IMG/VR virus record: IMGVR_UViG_3300022822_000032
Coordinates: 1-46,022 of that record
Reading direction: 5' to 3' (one strand)
DNA from: a virus
DNA: 46,022 nt
In this document: positions 1-7,953 of the stretch, piece after piece
Numbering within the stretch: position 1 is the first letter of the stretch
Layout: every line of letters starts with the position of its first letter
The notes under the pieces: generated by a model
Database searches by the model: none
Told to the model about the DNA's origin: nothing
Seen by the model: the letters and a program-made list of their open reading frames with translations, nothing else
Position numbers and translations under genes: made by a program

Positions 1-64
1 GTCTATATATATAGGCTATGATACACACTAGGATACATATCCTAATACATGCCATTATATAGAC
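1..64. repeat. Nested dyad (cruciform-like) inside terminal repeat
   Basis: Three nested inverted arms share one centre. The outer pair is GTCTATATA (1-9) with TATATAGAC (56-64). The middle pair is GGCtATG (14-20) with CATGCC (48-53), with one unpaired T. The inner pair is AGGATA (30-35) with TATCCT (38-43), separated by CA. The same structure is present in the right repeat. It could be a terminase or protein-binding site, a replication element or an RNA terminator-like hairpin; the sequence does not decide. Confidence 0.6.
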
Positions 65-131
65 ACGATATACTACTAGGTAATTGGTTGGGTCGTGCGG
101 TAGCACTGTTACTATATAACATAACAATATC
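1..131. repeat. Left direct terminal repeat
   Basis: Positions 6-131 are identical to 45897-46022 (126 bp). The match continues to the outer GTC if one extra TA unit is allowed at the left (five TA units here, four at the right). This is the layout of a phage with short direct terminal repeats, or of a circular or concatemeric genome cut with overlap. The TA-count difference argues against a pure k-mer overlap artefact, though a sequencing error in the microsatellite would give the same picture. Confidence 0.85.
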
Positions 132-540
132 AAGGGGATGCAATCAATAGGATGTGGTGTATACCTCGATAAGTCATTACACCAATTCATTATGGTATAA
201 CATAACATTATGCAATTCTCATGCCAATAATAAAATAATCTGACTAATGCTATGTTATAATGTAACACCACAGGAATTTATTGTTGAGGGGGATAAGGGG
301 GGTTAGGGGGTTGTTCTATATTGCATATAGCACCATAACATTTTCTACATATAATCCTAGAGTTAGGGGGTCACCATAACATTTTCTCAGTATAATCCTC
401 AGGAAACCAGAAGTCCTCCCCAAAGTTCCCCTAGTCTACACTACAAGCCTACGGCGAGTATACAAAGTAATATCGGTTTTACGCAGTAAAAGCTAAAAGA
501 GTGTTTATAAATGCAATAATGTATTTACAAATATTTTTAA
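132..540 (+). promoter_or_regulatory. Gene-free leader in front of the rightward late block
   Basis: I see no credible gene here. The region holds a 7-bp hairpin (TGGTGTA 155-161 with TACACCA 178-184), three copies of TATAACATA (115-123 and 196-204 direct, about 251-260 inverted), an extended -10 (TGTTATAAT at 253-261), a G-rich tract (288-310) and two near-identical blocks ending in TATAAT (331-358 and 372-399). It most likely contains the promoters for the tRNA and the tail/packaging genes. None has a good -35 box, so an activator or alternative sigma factor may be needed. Confidence 0.6.
331..399 (+). promoter_or_regulatory. Tandem promoter-like repeat with TATAAT
   Basis: Two copies of CACCATAACATTTTCT, each followed after 3-4 bases by TATAATCCT, lie 41 bp apart (331-358 and 372-399). 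Each TATAAT matches the -10 consensus perfectly, but no TTGACA-like box lies 17 bp upstream. The conserved CATAACATTTTCT may replace the -35 as a binding site for a phage regulator. GTTAGGGGGT also precedes or overlaps the second unit and occurs earlier at 302-311. Confidence 0.5.
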
Positions 541-618
541 CTGTGTGTAATATCAATCTGGTAGATGGCTCCCCTTGGACGGGAGAGGTTGTAGGTTCAA
601 ATCCTACCGCGCAGACCA
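541..618 (+). tRNA. tRNA-Pro (UGG)-like gene with encoded CCA
   Basis: A near-canonical cloverleaf can be drawn. The acceptor is CTGTGTG (541-547) with CGCGCAG (608-614), seven pairs including two G-U. The D-arm is TATC/GATG around AATCTGGTA. The anticodon stem is CTCCC/GGGAG with loop CTTGGAC (574-580), so the anticodon is UGG (576-578). The T-arm is GTAGG/CCTAC with loop TTCAAAT, followed by ACCA. C1-G72 and A73 fit bacterial tRNA-Pro. Two features are odd: three bases instead of two between acceptor and D-stem, and A rather than G 3' of the anticodon. It would decode CCN, mainly CCA/CCG, in late mRNAs. Confidence 0.75.
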
Positions 619-651
619 ATTCACCCAAACTGTCTTTAATAGGAATAATAA

Positions 652-1143
652 ATGACAACATTAAATAACATAGGTAGTGGTTTTAATAGAGCTGTTATCA
701 ATGACAACTTTGATACAATTGAAGACGAGTTTAACGATAACGTCTTACGAAGAGATGGAGTAACTCAAGGACAAGATAACAGTATGAAAGTAGACTTGGA
801 TATGAACTCCAACCGTATACTGAACCTACCAGCACCTCAATCTTTATCAGAACCCTTACGTAAGGCAGATGTACCTAACTATGTACTAGAAGCTGGAAAC
901 GTAATTATAACAGATACAACAGAAACAATAACTTTAACGTCAGGTCAAAGCACTGTTATTTTTGTAAGTAATACAACAACTAAAGCAAAATACTACATGT
1001 CGGGAGATAACTCAGATAGGGGTCTTTTGTTAGAAGTTGAAGATTACTCTGTTACCAATTTAACAACAATAGAACTTGCATCTACTTTCCCCGCTGGTTC
1101 TAAAATAAGTAATACTCAAGTAATAGGTGCAGAAGTAATATGA
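652..1143 (+). CDS. Tail fibre / tail-associated structural protein, short
   Basis: This 163-residue protein has AGGAA ten bases before ATG as a ribosome site. The N-terminal part (roughly residues 1-75), with the pattern 'MKVDLDMNSNRILNLP', is typical of N-terminal regions of podovirus tail fibre and spike proteins that attach to the virion. The C-terminal half is beta-rich and Thr/Ser-rich. It overlaps the following tail spike by ATGA, so the two are probably translationally coupled. It may be the virion anchor for the spike encoded next. The exact role is inferred from position and motif. Confidence 0.6.
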   Translation: MTTLNNIGSGFNRAVINDNFDTIEDEFNDNVLRRDGVTQGQDNSMKVDLDMNSNRILNLPAPQSLSEPLRKADVPNYVLEAGNVIITDTTETITLTSGQSTVIFVSNTTTKAKYYMSGDNSDRGLLLEVEDYSVTNLTTIELASTFPAGSKISNTQVIGAEVI

Positions 1144-2741
1144 AAACATTTGAAAGTGTAGCCGACTTAAAACTGGCTAAGTTAAAGATAGGTGAGAGAG
1201 TTTCCTGCAAGCGTTACTACGACGAGGGAGCCTTTGTAGAAGGGTTAGTATATGACATACTTTCGGGCACAGGTGATGGGAACTTTAGCCATACCTTAGC
1301 TAACAGTAACTACGCAAAACTAATAGTTAGCCCTGCTACCACTACATTAATACAGGGGGGAGCAACTGTTGATATAGATGTTAGTGCCCTAATACTGACA
1401 CTTATAGCACTAATAAACAAAGTTGTTTTACCTCTCAATAGTTTTGGCATAAAAATATCAGTGCCATTAAATGTACCTAGTGGTTGCGTTATTGATTTAG
1501 GTAACAATGCTTTAAACAAGACAACAGAGTACATTGCTAATGCCACTAATACTTATTTTCACCATGTAGGAAATGGAGCTAAACTTGCTAATATAAATGC
1601 GCCAAATATTGGATTTTCAGAAAGGCTTATAAGCTATGCTACAGACGCAGATAATAATACAGAAATCGGATGCTTTACAGGCAGAGGTAGCAAGTCTTTA
1701 ATTAAGTTTGAAGGCGTTGTTAACAACAATTATTCAGAAACCTTAAACCGAGCTAGTGTAGGTAAAAGAAGCAATTATAATCCCAGTAAAATTATGACTT
1801 ACCAAGTGACTACCGCAGGAGCCACAGCCGCCGCCGAGTTTAGAAGAATTAGACCTTTCCCTTCTTTTGCAAGTATAACACACCTAAAAGTAACGGACAC
1901 AAATGGCTCTCCTGATTTTAGATTTGAAATGAGAATGAGTAACCCTGCTACTTTTCCTTTTATTCGTGCAAGAGACAGTTCAGATATAAATGAAGCTGTT
2001 AGCATAGATTGGTTTAATACTTCGTTTGATGACCTAACACAGTGCCAGATTTTAAACCACAAAGGAACTGCTACTACTTTTGAAATAGAAATAACATACC
2101 GCGATGGACGCAATGGCTTAAGTAATGATGTATGGCAGTACATGGGAACACGAGATTTTAATAGACCCCATGATTATGGCGCGGCAACAATAATTGAGGC
2201 TCAAAGAGGAATAGAGTATAGAAGTTATATAGGAACGGTGATAGACATTAAAACGTCAACGGCTACAAGGGCTAAGGACGCTAATTATAACTACCCAATA
2301 CTGACAATTCCTACTCCCGCAGGTACTAGAAACACCGCGTTAACAACGGAGTTAAAATTTTACTTTAACTTTAACGCATCACAAGCCCTATCTACAGGCG
2401 CAACTCATATTTTGTTTAGAGTCTTTCAACAAACTAGAGATATAAAATGCACTGTGATTAATGGGTTTTTGTCACAAGTTCCTGACTGGTCAACGGAAGC
2501 TGATAATCTATCCGCTTCTTATCAACCAGATGTTGAGGTTAATTTATCGGGGGCTACTAGAGATGTTCCACAAGAGGTACTTATACCGCTGGATAAAAAA
2601 GCTATGATGAATGCAGTAATAGAGGAAAAAGCCGGTGATTTGCCTTATTTTTACTTGACATTCTTTGATAACTTAGCGGGGCACATACCTATTGAATGGG
2701 GAGATTCTTGGGAGTTTGATTGTTTATTTGTAAAAGCCTAA
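1140..2741 (+). CDS. Tail spike / receptor-binding protein
   Basis: This 533-residue protein starts with a segment ('VADLKLAKLKIGERV' through 'GDGNFSHTLANSNYAKLI', about residues 7-65) of the kind that begins many phage tail spikes and pectate-lyase-like fibres. The rest is rich in beta-forming, Asn and Thr residues, as expected for a trimeric beta-structured receptor-binding protein. I see no polysaccharide lyase or hydrolase catalytic motif. It follows the short tail gene with a 4-base overlap. It probably determines host surface specificity and should be the most variable gene in relatives. Confidence 0.65.
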   Translation: MKTFESVADLKLAKLKIGERVSCKRYYDEGAFVEGLVYDILSGTGDGNFSHTLANSNYAKLIVSPATTTLIQGGATVDIDVSALILTLIALINKVVLPLNSFGIKISVPLNVPSGCVIDLGNNALNKTTEYIANATNTYFHHVGNGAKLANINAPNIGFSERLISYATDADNNTEIGCFTGRGSKSLIKFEGVVNNNYSETLNRASVGKRSNYNPSKIMTYQVTTAGATAAAEFRRIRPFPSFASITHLKVTDTNGSPDFRFEMRMSNPATFPFIRARDSSDINEAVSIDWFNTSFDDLTQCQILNHKGTATTFEIEITYRDGRNGLSNDVWQYMGTRDFNRPHDYGAATIIEAQRGIEYRSYIGTVIDIKTSTATRAKDANYNYPILTIPTPAGTRNTALTTELKFYFNFNASQALSTGATHILFRVFQQTRDIKCTVINGFLSQVPDWSTEADNLSASYQPDVEVNLSGATRDVPQEVLIPLDKKAMMNAVIEEKAGDLPYFYLTFFDNLAGHIPIEWGDSWEFDCLFVKA

Positions 2742-2755
2742 AGAGGATGTAAAAA

Positions 2756-3247
2756 ATGTCAGTAATAAATAAAAAGAAACTGGTGGATACACAAGGGAGA
2801 CCCCTTACACAGGGGTTGTTCCTAGAGATAGGCTACACAGACTATGCAATATTTACATTAAAAGAACAAGACTATAAGTACAAAGGTAAGACATATCCTT
2901 CGCTTAAACAGTTGTACCTTGAAATGTGTGACCCTATTGAGTGGGACTTTGCTCAGGAATATCTCCTTGGCTACCAACACTGGAAAAGGTTATGTGCAAA
3001 TAAGATTATAGCAAAGCATGTCGAAGAATGGCGTGAAGAACTAGAACTTAAACTACGCTCCCAAGCTACAGCTCAGATGTTAGACATGTCTGATGACAGC
3101 TTCCAAGCAGTTAAATGGTTAGCTGACAAAGGTTGGGAAAAGAAAACAGTAGGTCGCCCTGCTAAGAAAGCTCAAGAAATAGAAGATGAACTTACTAAGC
3201 GAGTGCAAACAGATTACAGTGCAGACATTGTAAGATTGAAACGATAA
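2756..3247 (+). CDS. Terminase small subunit-like DNA-packaging protein
   Basis: This 163-residue protein lies directly upstream of the large terminase gene, where podoviruses carry the DNA-recognition subunit. It is helical and charged, with a long amphipathic middle part and the C-terminal string 'WLADKGWEKKTVGRPAKKAQE' region (about residues 121-141), a pattern I associate with small terminases of phiEco32- and T7-like phages. It would select the concatemer site and present DNA to TerL. The assignment rests mainly on synteny. The ribosome site AGAGGA lies about 9 bases before ATG. Confidence 0.65.
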   Translation: MSVINKKKLVDTQGRPLTQGLFLEIGYTDYAIFTLKEQDYKYKGKTYPSLKQLYLEMCDPIEWDFAQEYLLGYQHWKRLCANKIIAKHVEEWREELELKLRSQATAQMLDMSDDSFQAVKWLADKGWEKKTVGRPAKKAQEIEDELTKRVQTDYSADIVRLKR

Positions 3248-3256
3248 GGAAAAATT

Positions 3257-4828
3257 ATGGATTGGTTGCAACAAGCTAAGTTCAAAATGAACAACATGCC
3301 ACAAGCGGCTAAGGATTTAAAACTAGCGGCAGAAGAAGATTTATTTACATTCGCCCAGTTAGTAAACCCTATGCGAGTATACGGAGACATCCACAAAGAT
3401 GTTTTCGATTGGCTCCAAAATGACATAGTAGGCAACCAACTCCTTCTCCTTCCTCGTGCTCACATGAAATCACATTGTATTGCTGTATGGGCCGCATGGT
3501 GGATTACAAAACATCCTGAGACCTCTATCCTCTACTTATCAGCTACGGCTGAACTAGCAGAAAAACAGCTATACGATATTAAAAACATCCTAACAGGGGA
3601 TGCTTATTCACGATACTGGCCTGACATGCTAAACCCTGAAGAAGGGAAGCGTGAGAAATGGGCTACATCTAAAATCGCAGTGTGTCATCCTCAACGTAGG
3701 TTAGAGGGTATCCGAGACTGGACGGTAGCAACTGCGGGCTTGACAACTAACACAACTGGTTGGCACGCTGACGTTATCTTAGCAGATGATGTCGTAGTTC
3801 CAGACAACGCATATACAGAAGACGGTAGACGTAAAGTTACAATGGCAATGTCTCAGATGACATCTATTCGTAACACAGGTGGATTCACTAAGGCATGTGG
3901 CACTCGTTACCACCCTTCGGACATCTACGATACATGGAAGAAACAAACCATGATGTTGTATGACGAAGTAACTGCCGAAGTAATAGATGTCATTCCAGTA
4001 TGGGACATCAATGAGCACGTAGTTGAAATTGATAATATCTTTCTCTGGCCTAGAGAGGTACGTGGTGACGGTAAAGCCTTTGGCTTTGATATTAATCAAC
4101 TCTCTCGGATTAAAGCCGAGTATGAGGATGCTACTCAGTTCTTTGCTCAATACTATAATGACCCTAATGACCCTGCATCAGCTCGTATCACTTATGATAA
4201 ATTCCAATACTTTGACCCTAAATTTATAAAAAGGGAACACGGTGATTGGGTTTACAAGGGATACAAGCTAAACATCTATGCTTCTGTTGACTTTGCATTC
4301 TCCTTATCTAAGAGAGCAGACAGTACAGCTATTGTTGTAATAGGTATTGATTCCGAAAACAACGTATACGTACTTGACATTGCTAGGTTCAAAACAGATA
4401 AGGTACTTGACTATTACAAAGAAATCGGTAAGCTCCATTCAAGATGGGAGTTTAAAAAAATGAGAGCCGAAGTTTCGGTTGCTCAGAAGGTTATTGTAAA
4501 TGGTATCAAAGACCACATTAAGAAAGATGGTATGCGTTTGTCTATTGAAGAATTTAGACCTTCAAGACATGATGGTAGTAAACAAGAAAGAATAGCGGCC
4601 GCACTTGAGCCACGTTATGACGACATGCAGATGTGGCACTATAGAGGTGGGTACACTGGTATGCTTGAAGAGGAACTGGTGCTTGCTAGGCCACCTCACG
4701 ATGATTTAAAAGATGCACTAGCAAGTGCTGTAGAAATGGCTATCCGACCTAAGCAACGTAAAAAACAAGACGTAGGTATGTTTAACCAAAATATGAAATT
4801 CCATTCACGATTTGGAGGTGTAAATTAG
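3257..4828 (+). CDS. terL: Terminase large subunit (packaging ATPase/nuclease)
   Basis: This 523-residue T7-type large terminase has an ATPase domain with Walker A LPRAHMKS (65-72) and Walker B ADVILADD (171-178). An RNase H-like nuclease domain begins near D345 in 'ASVDFAFSL', with E406 and the late acidic pair in 'PPHDDLKDAL' (D482/D483, D486) as candidate metal ligands. It docks on the portal, pumps DNA into the prohead and cuts concatemers. The length is close to T7 gp19-like proteins. It follows terS by 9 bases and precedes the portal gene, in normal packaging order. Confidence 0.95.
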   Translation: MDWLQQAKFKMNNMPQAAKDLKLAAEEDLFTFAQLVNPMRVYGDIHKDVFDWLQNDIVGNQLLLLPRAHMKSHCIAVWAAWWITKHPETSILYLSATAELAEKQLYDIKNILTGDAYSRYWPDMLNPEEGKREKWATSKIAVCHPQRRLEGIRDWTVATAGLTTNTTGWHADVILADDVVVPDNAYTEDGRRKVTMAMSQMTSIRNTGGFTKACGTRYHPSDIYDTWKKQTMMLYDEVTAEVIDVIPVWDINEHVVEIDNIFLWPREVRGDGKAFGFDINQLSRIKAEYEDATQFFAQYYNDPNDPASARITYDKFQYFDPKFIKREHGDWVYKGYKLNIYASVDFAFSLSKRADSTAIVVIGIDSENNVYVLDIARFKTDKVLDYYKEIGKLHSRWEFKKMRAEVSVAQKVIVNGIKDHIKKDGMRLSIEEFRPSRHDGSKQERIAAALEPRYDDMQMWHYRGGYTGMLEEELVLARPPHDDLKDALASAVEMAIRPKQRKKQDVGMFNQNMKFHSRFGGVN

Positions 4829-4868
4829 ATGATTGATTTAAAATTTAACAAAATAGGGGAGACTAACC

Positions 4869-6629
4869 GTGTCGACTAAAGTAGCTGAACTATCAGCATT
4901 ATTTAATCAAGACAATGAAGCGGCTTGGGTTGCTAACCTGTGGGATAAGTTCAACACTCAGCGTCAAGGTAAGATAGAAGAATGGAAGGAATTACGCAAT
5001 TACATTTTTGCAACAGATACTTCTACTACAACTAACCAGTCGCTTCCTTGGAAGAACTCTACCACTATACCTAAGCTATGTCAGATACGAGACAACTTAC
5101 ATTCAAATTATTTGAGTGCATTGTTTCCAAATGACAACTGGGTAAAGTGGGAAGCACACAGTGCAGACTCAGCAGTTAGAACTAAAGCTCAGGCAATAGA
5201 ACAGTACATAGCTAATAAAGCTCGTCTAAGCGGCCTCAAGACCACAGTAAGTAAGTTGCTATACGATTACATAGACTATGGCAATTCGTTCGTTACAACG
5301 TCATACGTTAACAAATACAAAGAACTACCTAGCGGAGAAAAGGTTGTATCTTTTATGGGGCCAGTTTCTCATCGTATATCGCCTCTTGACATTGTGTTTA
5401 ACCCTTTAGCTGAAAGCTTTGAAGACACCTTCAAAATAGTACGTAGTATTAAAACTATAGGTGAGTTAAAGAAACTAGCTATGGATGACCCAGACAATGC
5501 GTTCTGGGCTGACGTAGTGGAACGTAGGCAGACTTTAAGACACACACTAGGGGGTTACTCTAAGGAAGACTTTGATAAGGCTGTAGGCTTTCAGGCAGAT
5601 GGATTTGGTAACATGTACGAATACTTCATGGGAGACTATGTAGAAATCCTTGAGTTCTTTGGTGACTACCATACTAAAGATGGTGTTCTTGAACTTAATA
5701 AAGTTCTTACCGTTGTTGACCGTAACTACACAGCAAGAGTTGAAGACATCCCTTCATGGCAGGGAACAAGCCCTATACGCCACGTAGGTTGGAGAATTAG
5801 ACAAGATAACCTATGGGCAATGGGGCCGCTAGATAACCTTGTAGGTATGCAGTACAGGCTTGACCACTTAGAGAATCTTAAAGCAGATGCAATGGATTTA
5901 CTTGTACACCCACCATTAAAAATAATTGGTGAGGTAGAAGAATTTGTTTATGGCCCTAGTGAAGAGATTCACATAGACGAAAACGGAGATGTTCAAGAGC
6001 TAGGCAAGAACCTTAACGGCGTTATTTCTGCTAACAACGATATTGAAATGACAGAAATGCGTATGGAAATGTATGCAGGTGCTCCTCGTGAAGCTATGGG
6101 TATTCGTACCGCAGGTGAGAAGACAGCGTTTGAAGTTAACCAATTAGCTACAGCAGGAGGGAGAATATTCCAAGAGAAGATAACATCTTTCGAGATTAAC
6201 CTTCTTGAGCCTAACCTGAATGACCAGCTAGAGGTTGCAGTACGTAACCTAGACCAAACGGATGTCATACGTGTTATAGACGATGACCTTGGCGTACAGG
6301 AGTTCCTAAGCATAACCAAGGAAGATATTACTGCTAACGGTAAGATTCGTCCTATTGGTGCTAGACACTTTGCCAAGCAAGCTCAGGACTTACAGAACCT
6401 TATGGGTGTATTCAATTCACCAATTGGGCAAATGATTACTCCGCATACCTCTGGTAAGGAAATGACTAAGGTAGTTAACGACATAGTTGGTCTTTCAGGC
6501 TACAACATCTTTAGCCCTAACGTGAGCATCTTTGAAGCACAAGAGACTCAATCCCTAATGCAACAAGCTACAAGTAACCTACAGGGTGAACAAGAAGCTT
6601 CTAACATAGCTACAGAGGAAGGTATCTAA
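4869..6629 (+). CDS. Portal (head-tail connector) protein
   Basis: This 586-residue protein follows terL and precedes the scaffold/capsid genes, the invariant place for podovirus portals. Features fitting the family are the N-terminal 'KIEEWKELRNYIFATDTS' helix, the central wing with long acidic stretches and the late 'EVNQLATAGGRIFQEKI' helix (about residues 423-440) that resembles the tunnel/stem area of T7 gp8-like portals. It forms the dodecameric vertex for packaging and tail attachment. Translation starts at GTG (4869) with AGGGGA just upstream. No ATG lies nearby in frame. Confidence 0.9.
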   Translation: MSTKVAELSALFNQDNEAAWVANLWDKFNTQRQGKIEEWKELRNYIFATDTSTTTNQSLPWKNSTTIPKLCQIRDNLHSNYLSALFPNDNWVKWEAHSADSAVRTKAQAIEQYIANKARLSGLKTTVSKLLYDYIDYGNSFVTTSYVNKYKELPSGEKVVSFMGPVSHRISPLDIVFNPLAESFEDTFKIVRSIKTIGELKKLAMDDPDNAFWADVVERRQTLRHTLGGYSKEDFDKAVGFQADGFGNMYEYFMGDYVEILEFFGDYHTKDGVLELNKVLTVVDRNYTARVEDIPSWQGTSPIRHVGWRIRQDNLWAMGPLDNLVGMQYRLDHLENLKADAMDLLVHPPLKIIGEVEEFVYGPSEEIHIDENGDVQELGKNLNGVISANNDIEMTEMRMEMYAGAPREAMGIRTAGEKTAFEVNQLATAGGRIFQEKITSFEINLLEPNLNDQLEVAVRNLDQTDVIRVIDDDLGVQEFLSITKEDITANGKIRPIGARHFAKQAQDLQNLMGVFNSPIGQMITPHTSGKEMTKVVNDIVGLSGYNIFSPNVSIFEAQETQSLMQQATSNLQGEQEASNIATEEGI

Positions 6630-6868
6630 TGAAGACAGTCTGGACTAAAGGTTTAGACTTGGACGCTGAAAAAGAGGTGAGGGCTGATTTTAAGTCCTCT
6701 CTCTGTACGCGGAAAAGACTAATAGCTATCGCAACAGAAAAATTAGATTTAACTACAAAAGATTCACGCAATAAAGATAACTATGAAAGCCCCAACTGGT
6801 CTCACTTACAGGCTGATTGTCGTGGTTATGAAAGAGCATTGCAAGAAATTATTTCAATTCTTTCTTAA
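6629..6868 (+). CDS. Hypothetical protein, 79 aa
   Basis: It starts inside the portal stop codon (TAATG), so it is coupled to the portal. The product is small, charged and probably helical, with no motif I recognise. It is the last gene before the intergenic promoter-like repeat at 6873. It could be a head-completion or assembly factor because of its place, but nothing in the sequence shows this. Confidence 0.7.
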   Translation: MKTVWTKGLDLDAEKEVRADFKSSLCTRKRLIAIATEKLDLTTKDSRNKDNYESPNWSHLQADCRGYERALQEIISILS

Positions 6869-6872
6869 ACTC

Positions 6873-6917
6873 TTGCGTACTATTTGCTGAAAAACTGATA
6901 TATACTAATACTAGTAT
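6873..6917 (+). promoter_or_regulatory. Promoter-like repeat A (rightward, before scaffold/capsid)
   Basis: The 45-bp element starts with TTGCGTACT and ends with ATACTAATACTAGTAT. It is 40/45 identical to the element at 43780-43824 and related to elements at 35373-35412 and 39713-39748 on the other strand. It lies in the 133-bp gene-free gap before the scaffold/capsid genes, where a high-output late promoter is expected. TTGCGT could be a -35, but the -10 at normal spacing (TGATAT) is weak. The 3' end contains the palindrome ATACTAGTAT. Confidence 0.6.
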
Positions 6918-7001
6918 AAGAATAGTAATTAATAATATACCAAGATAATATATTTAATAATTTTTACTATACTAAATAAACAATAACATATAGGATATTA
7001 A

Positions 7002-7175
7002 ATGGCTAGGCGTGATAAAGAAAAAGTTAAAGAGGAGAAGCCTACAGAAACAAAACCTCCTATGAGTAAAAAATGGGAAGAACTTCCTCCTATAGTAACT
7101 AAAGAATTTAAAAAAGAATTAAAAACCGCTAAAAAGAAAAAGAAGCCTAAAGCTTCTAAGTCTTATGAATTTTAA
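7002..7175 (+). CDS. Small Lys/Glu-rich protein, 57 aa
   Basis: Translation gives 57 residues starting MARRDKEKVK and ending KASKSYEF, with long Lys runs near the C-terminus. AGGAT lies six bases before the ATG. It is the first gene after promoter-like repeat A and precedes the scaffold by 18 bases. The strong basic character suggests a DNA- or capsid-interacting small virion or assembly protein. There is no family match I can name. Confidence 0.65.
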   Translation: MARRDKEKVKEEKPTETKPPMSKKWEELPPIVTKEFKKELKTAKKKKKPKASKSYEF

Positions 7176-7193
7176 AACTAATTAAGGAATACT

Positions 7194-7940
7194 ATGGCCG
7201 ACCAGTCAGTATTTGATGAATCACAAGTAAAGCCGCAGGAAACCCCTGCACAACAGCCATCACAAGAATCTGCATTAGCCGACCAGCTAAAAGGGATTTT
7301 AAATGATAATGGCGAACCTAAGTACAGTACGCTCGAAGAAGCACTAAAAGGTGCGGCTCATGCTCAAACTTATATTACTGAACTGAAAGGTAAACTTTCT
7401 GAGTTCGAAGGTAAATATACACAAACACAAGCAGAGTTGGACAAACGTGAATCAATTGAGCAGACAGTAGCTAGGTTACAAGCCAATCAAAACCAAGGAA
7501 CTCAGGAAACCCCTGCTCCAAAAGGTTTAGACGAGGCATCAATATCCGAATTAATAAACCAACAGTTCACTCAACGAGACCAGCTTTCTAAAGCACAAAC
7601 TAATGAGTCTTCGGTGAACACTGCATTGCAACAGAAGTTCGGAGATAAAGCAACTGAGATAGTTAAGGCGAAAGCCGCAGAACTAGGTATCTCTATTGCG
7701 CGTGTCAAGGAACTCTCTCAAGAGTCTCCTCAAGCTGTGCTTGCCTTATTCGGCACTGCACAATCTAAACAAGGGGTTGCCCATATGACAGGTAGCCAAC
7801 GCTTACCAGACTATCATCAAGAAGATGTTCTGGAGAAACCTAAGAAATCTCTCTTAGCAGGTGCGACAACTAAAGACCAAGCCGCTTACATGGCTCTCAT
7901 ACGAGAACGTGTATATAAGAGAAATGGAATTACACAATAA
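7194..7940 (+). CDS. Capsid assembly scaffolding protein
   Basis: This 248-residue protein is very rich in Gln, Glu, Ala and Lys. It has a predicted long helix or coiled coil around residues 60-105 ('ITELKGKLSEFEGKY', 'QAELDKRESIEQTVARL') and low-complexity Gln-rich ends. This composition and the position immediately before the major capsid gene match T7 gp9-like scaffolds, which drive prohead assembly and are absent from mature virions. The C-terminal basic segment ('RERVYKRNGITQ') may be the capsid-binding helix, as in other scaffolds. The ATG is preceded by AAGGA. Confidence 0.85.
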   Translation: MADQSVFDESQVKPQETPAQQPSQESALADQLKGILNDNGEPKYSTLEEALKGAAHAQTYITELKGKLSEFEGKYTQTQAELDKRESIEQTVARLQANQNQGTQETPAPKGLDEASISELINQQFTQRDQLSKAQTNESSVNTALQQKFGDKATEIVKAKAAELGISIARVKELSQESPQAVLALFGTAQSKQGVAHMTGSQRLPDYHQEDVLEKPKKSLLAGATTKDQAAYMALIRERVYKRNGITQ

Positions 7941-7953
7941 CTAGGAATAAATA

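Noticed and set aside
6-131. Terminal repeat as a simple assembly overlap
   Set aside because: Not fully excluded, but the TA-unit difference and the special dyad structure at exactly this place favour a genuine terminal element.
479-661. Minus-strand frame encoding GFEPTTSPVQGE
   Set aside because: This peptide is the usual translation of the antisense of a tRNA 3' half; the real feature is the tRNA-Pro-like gene.
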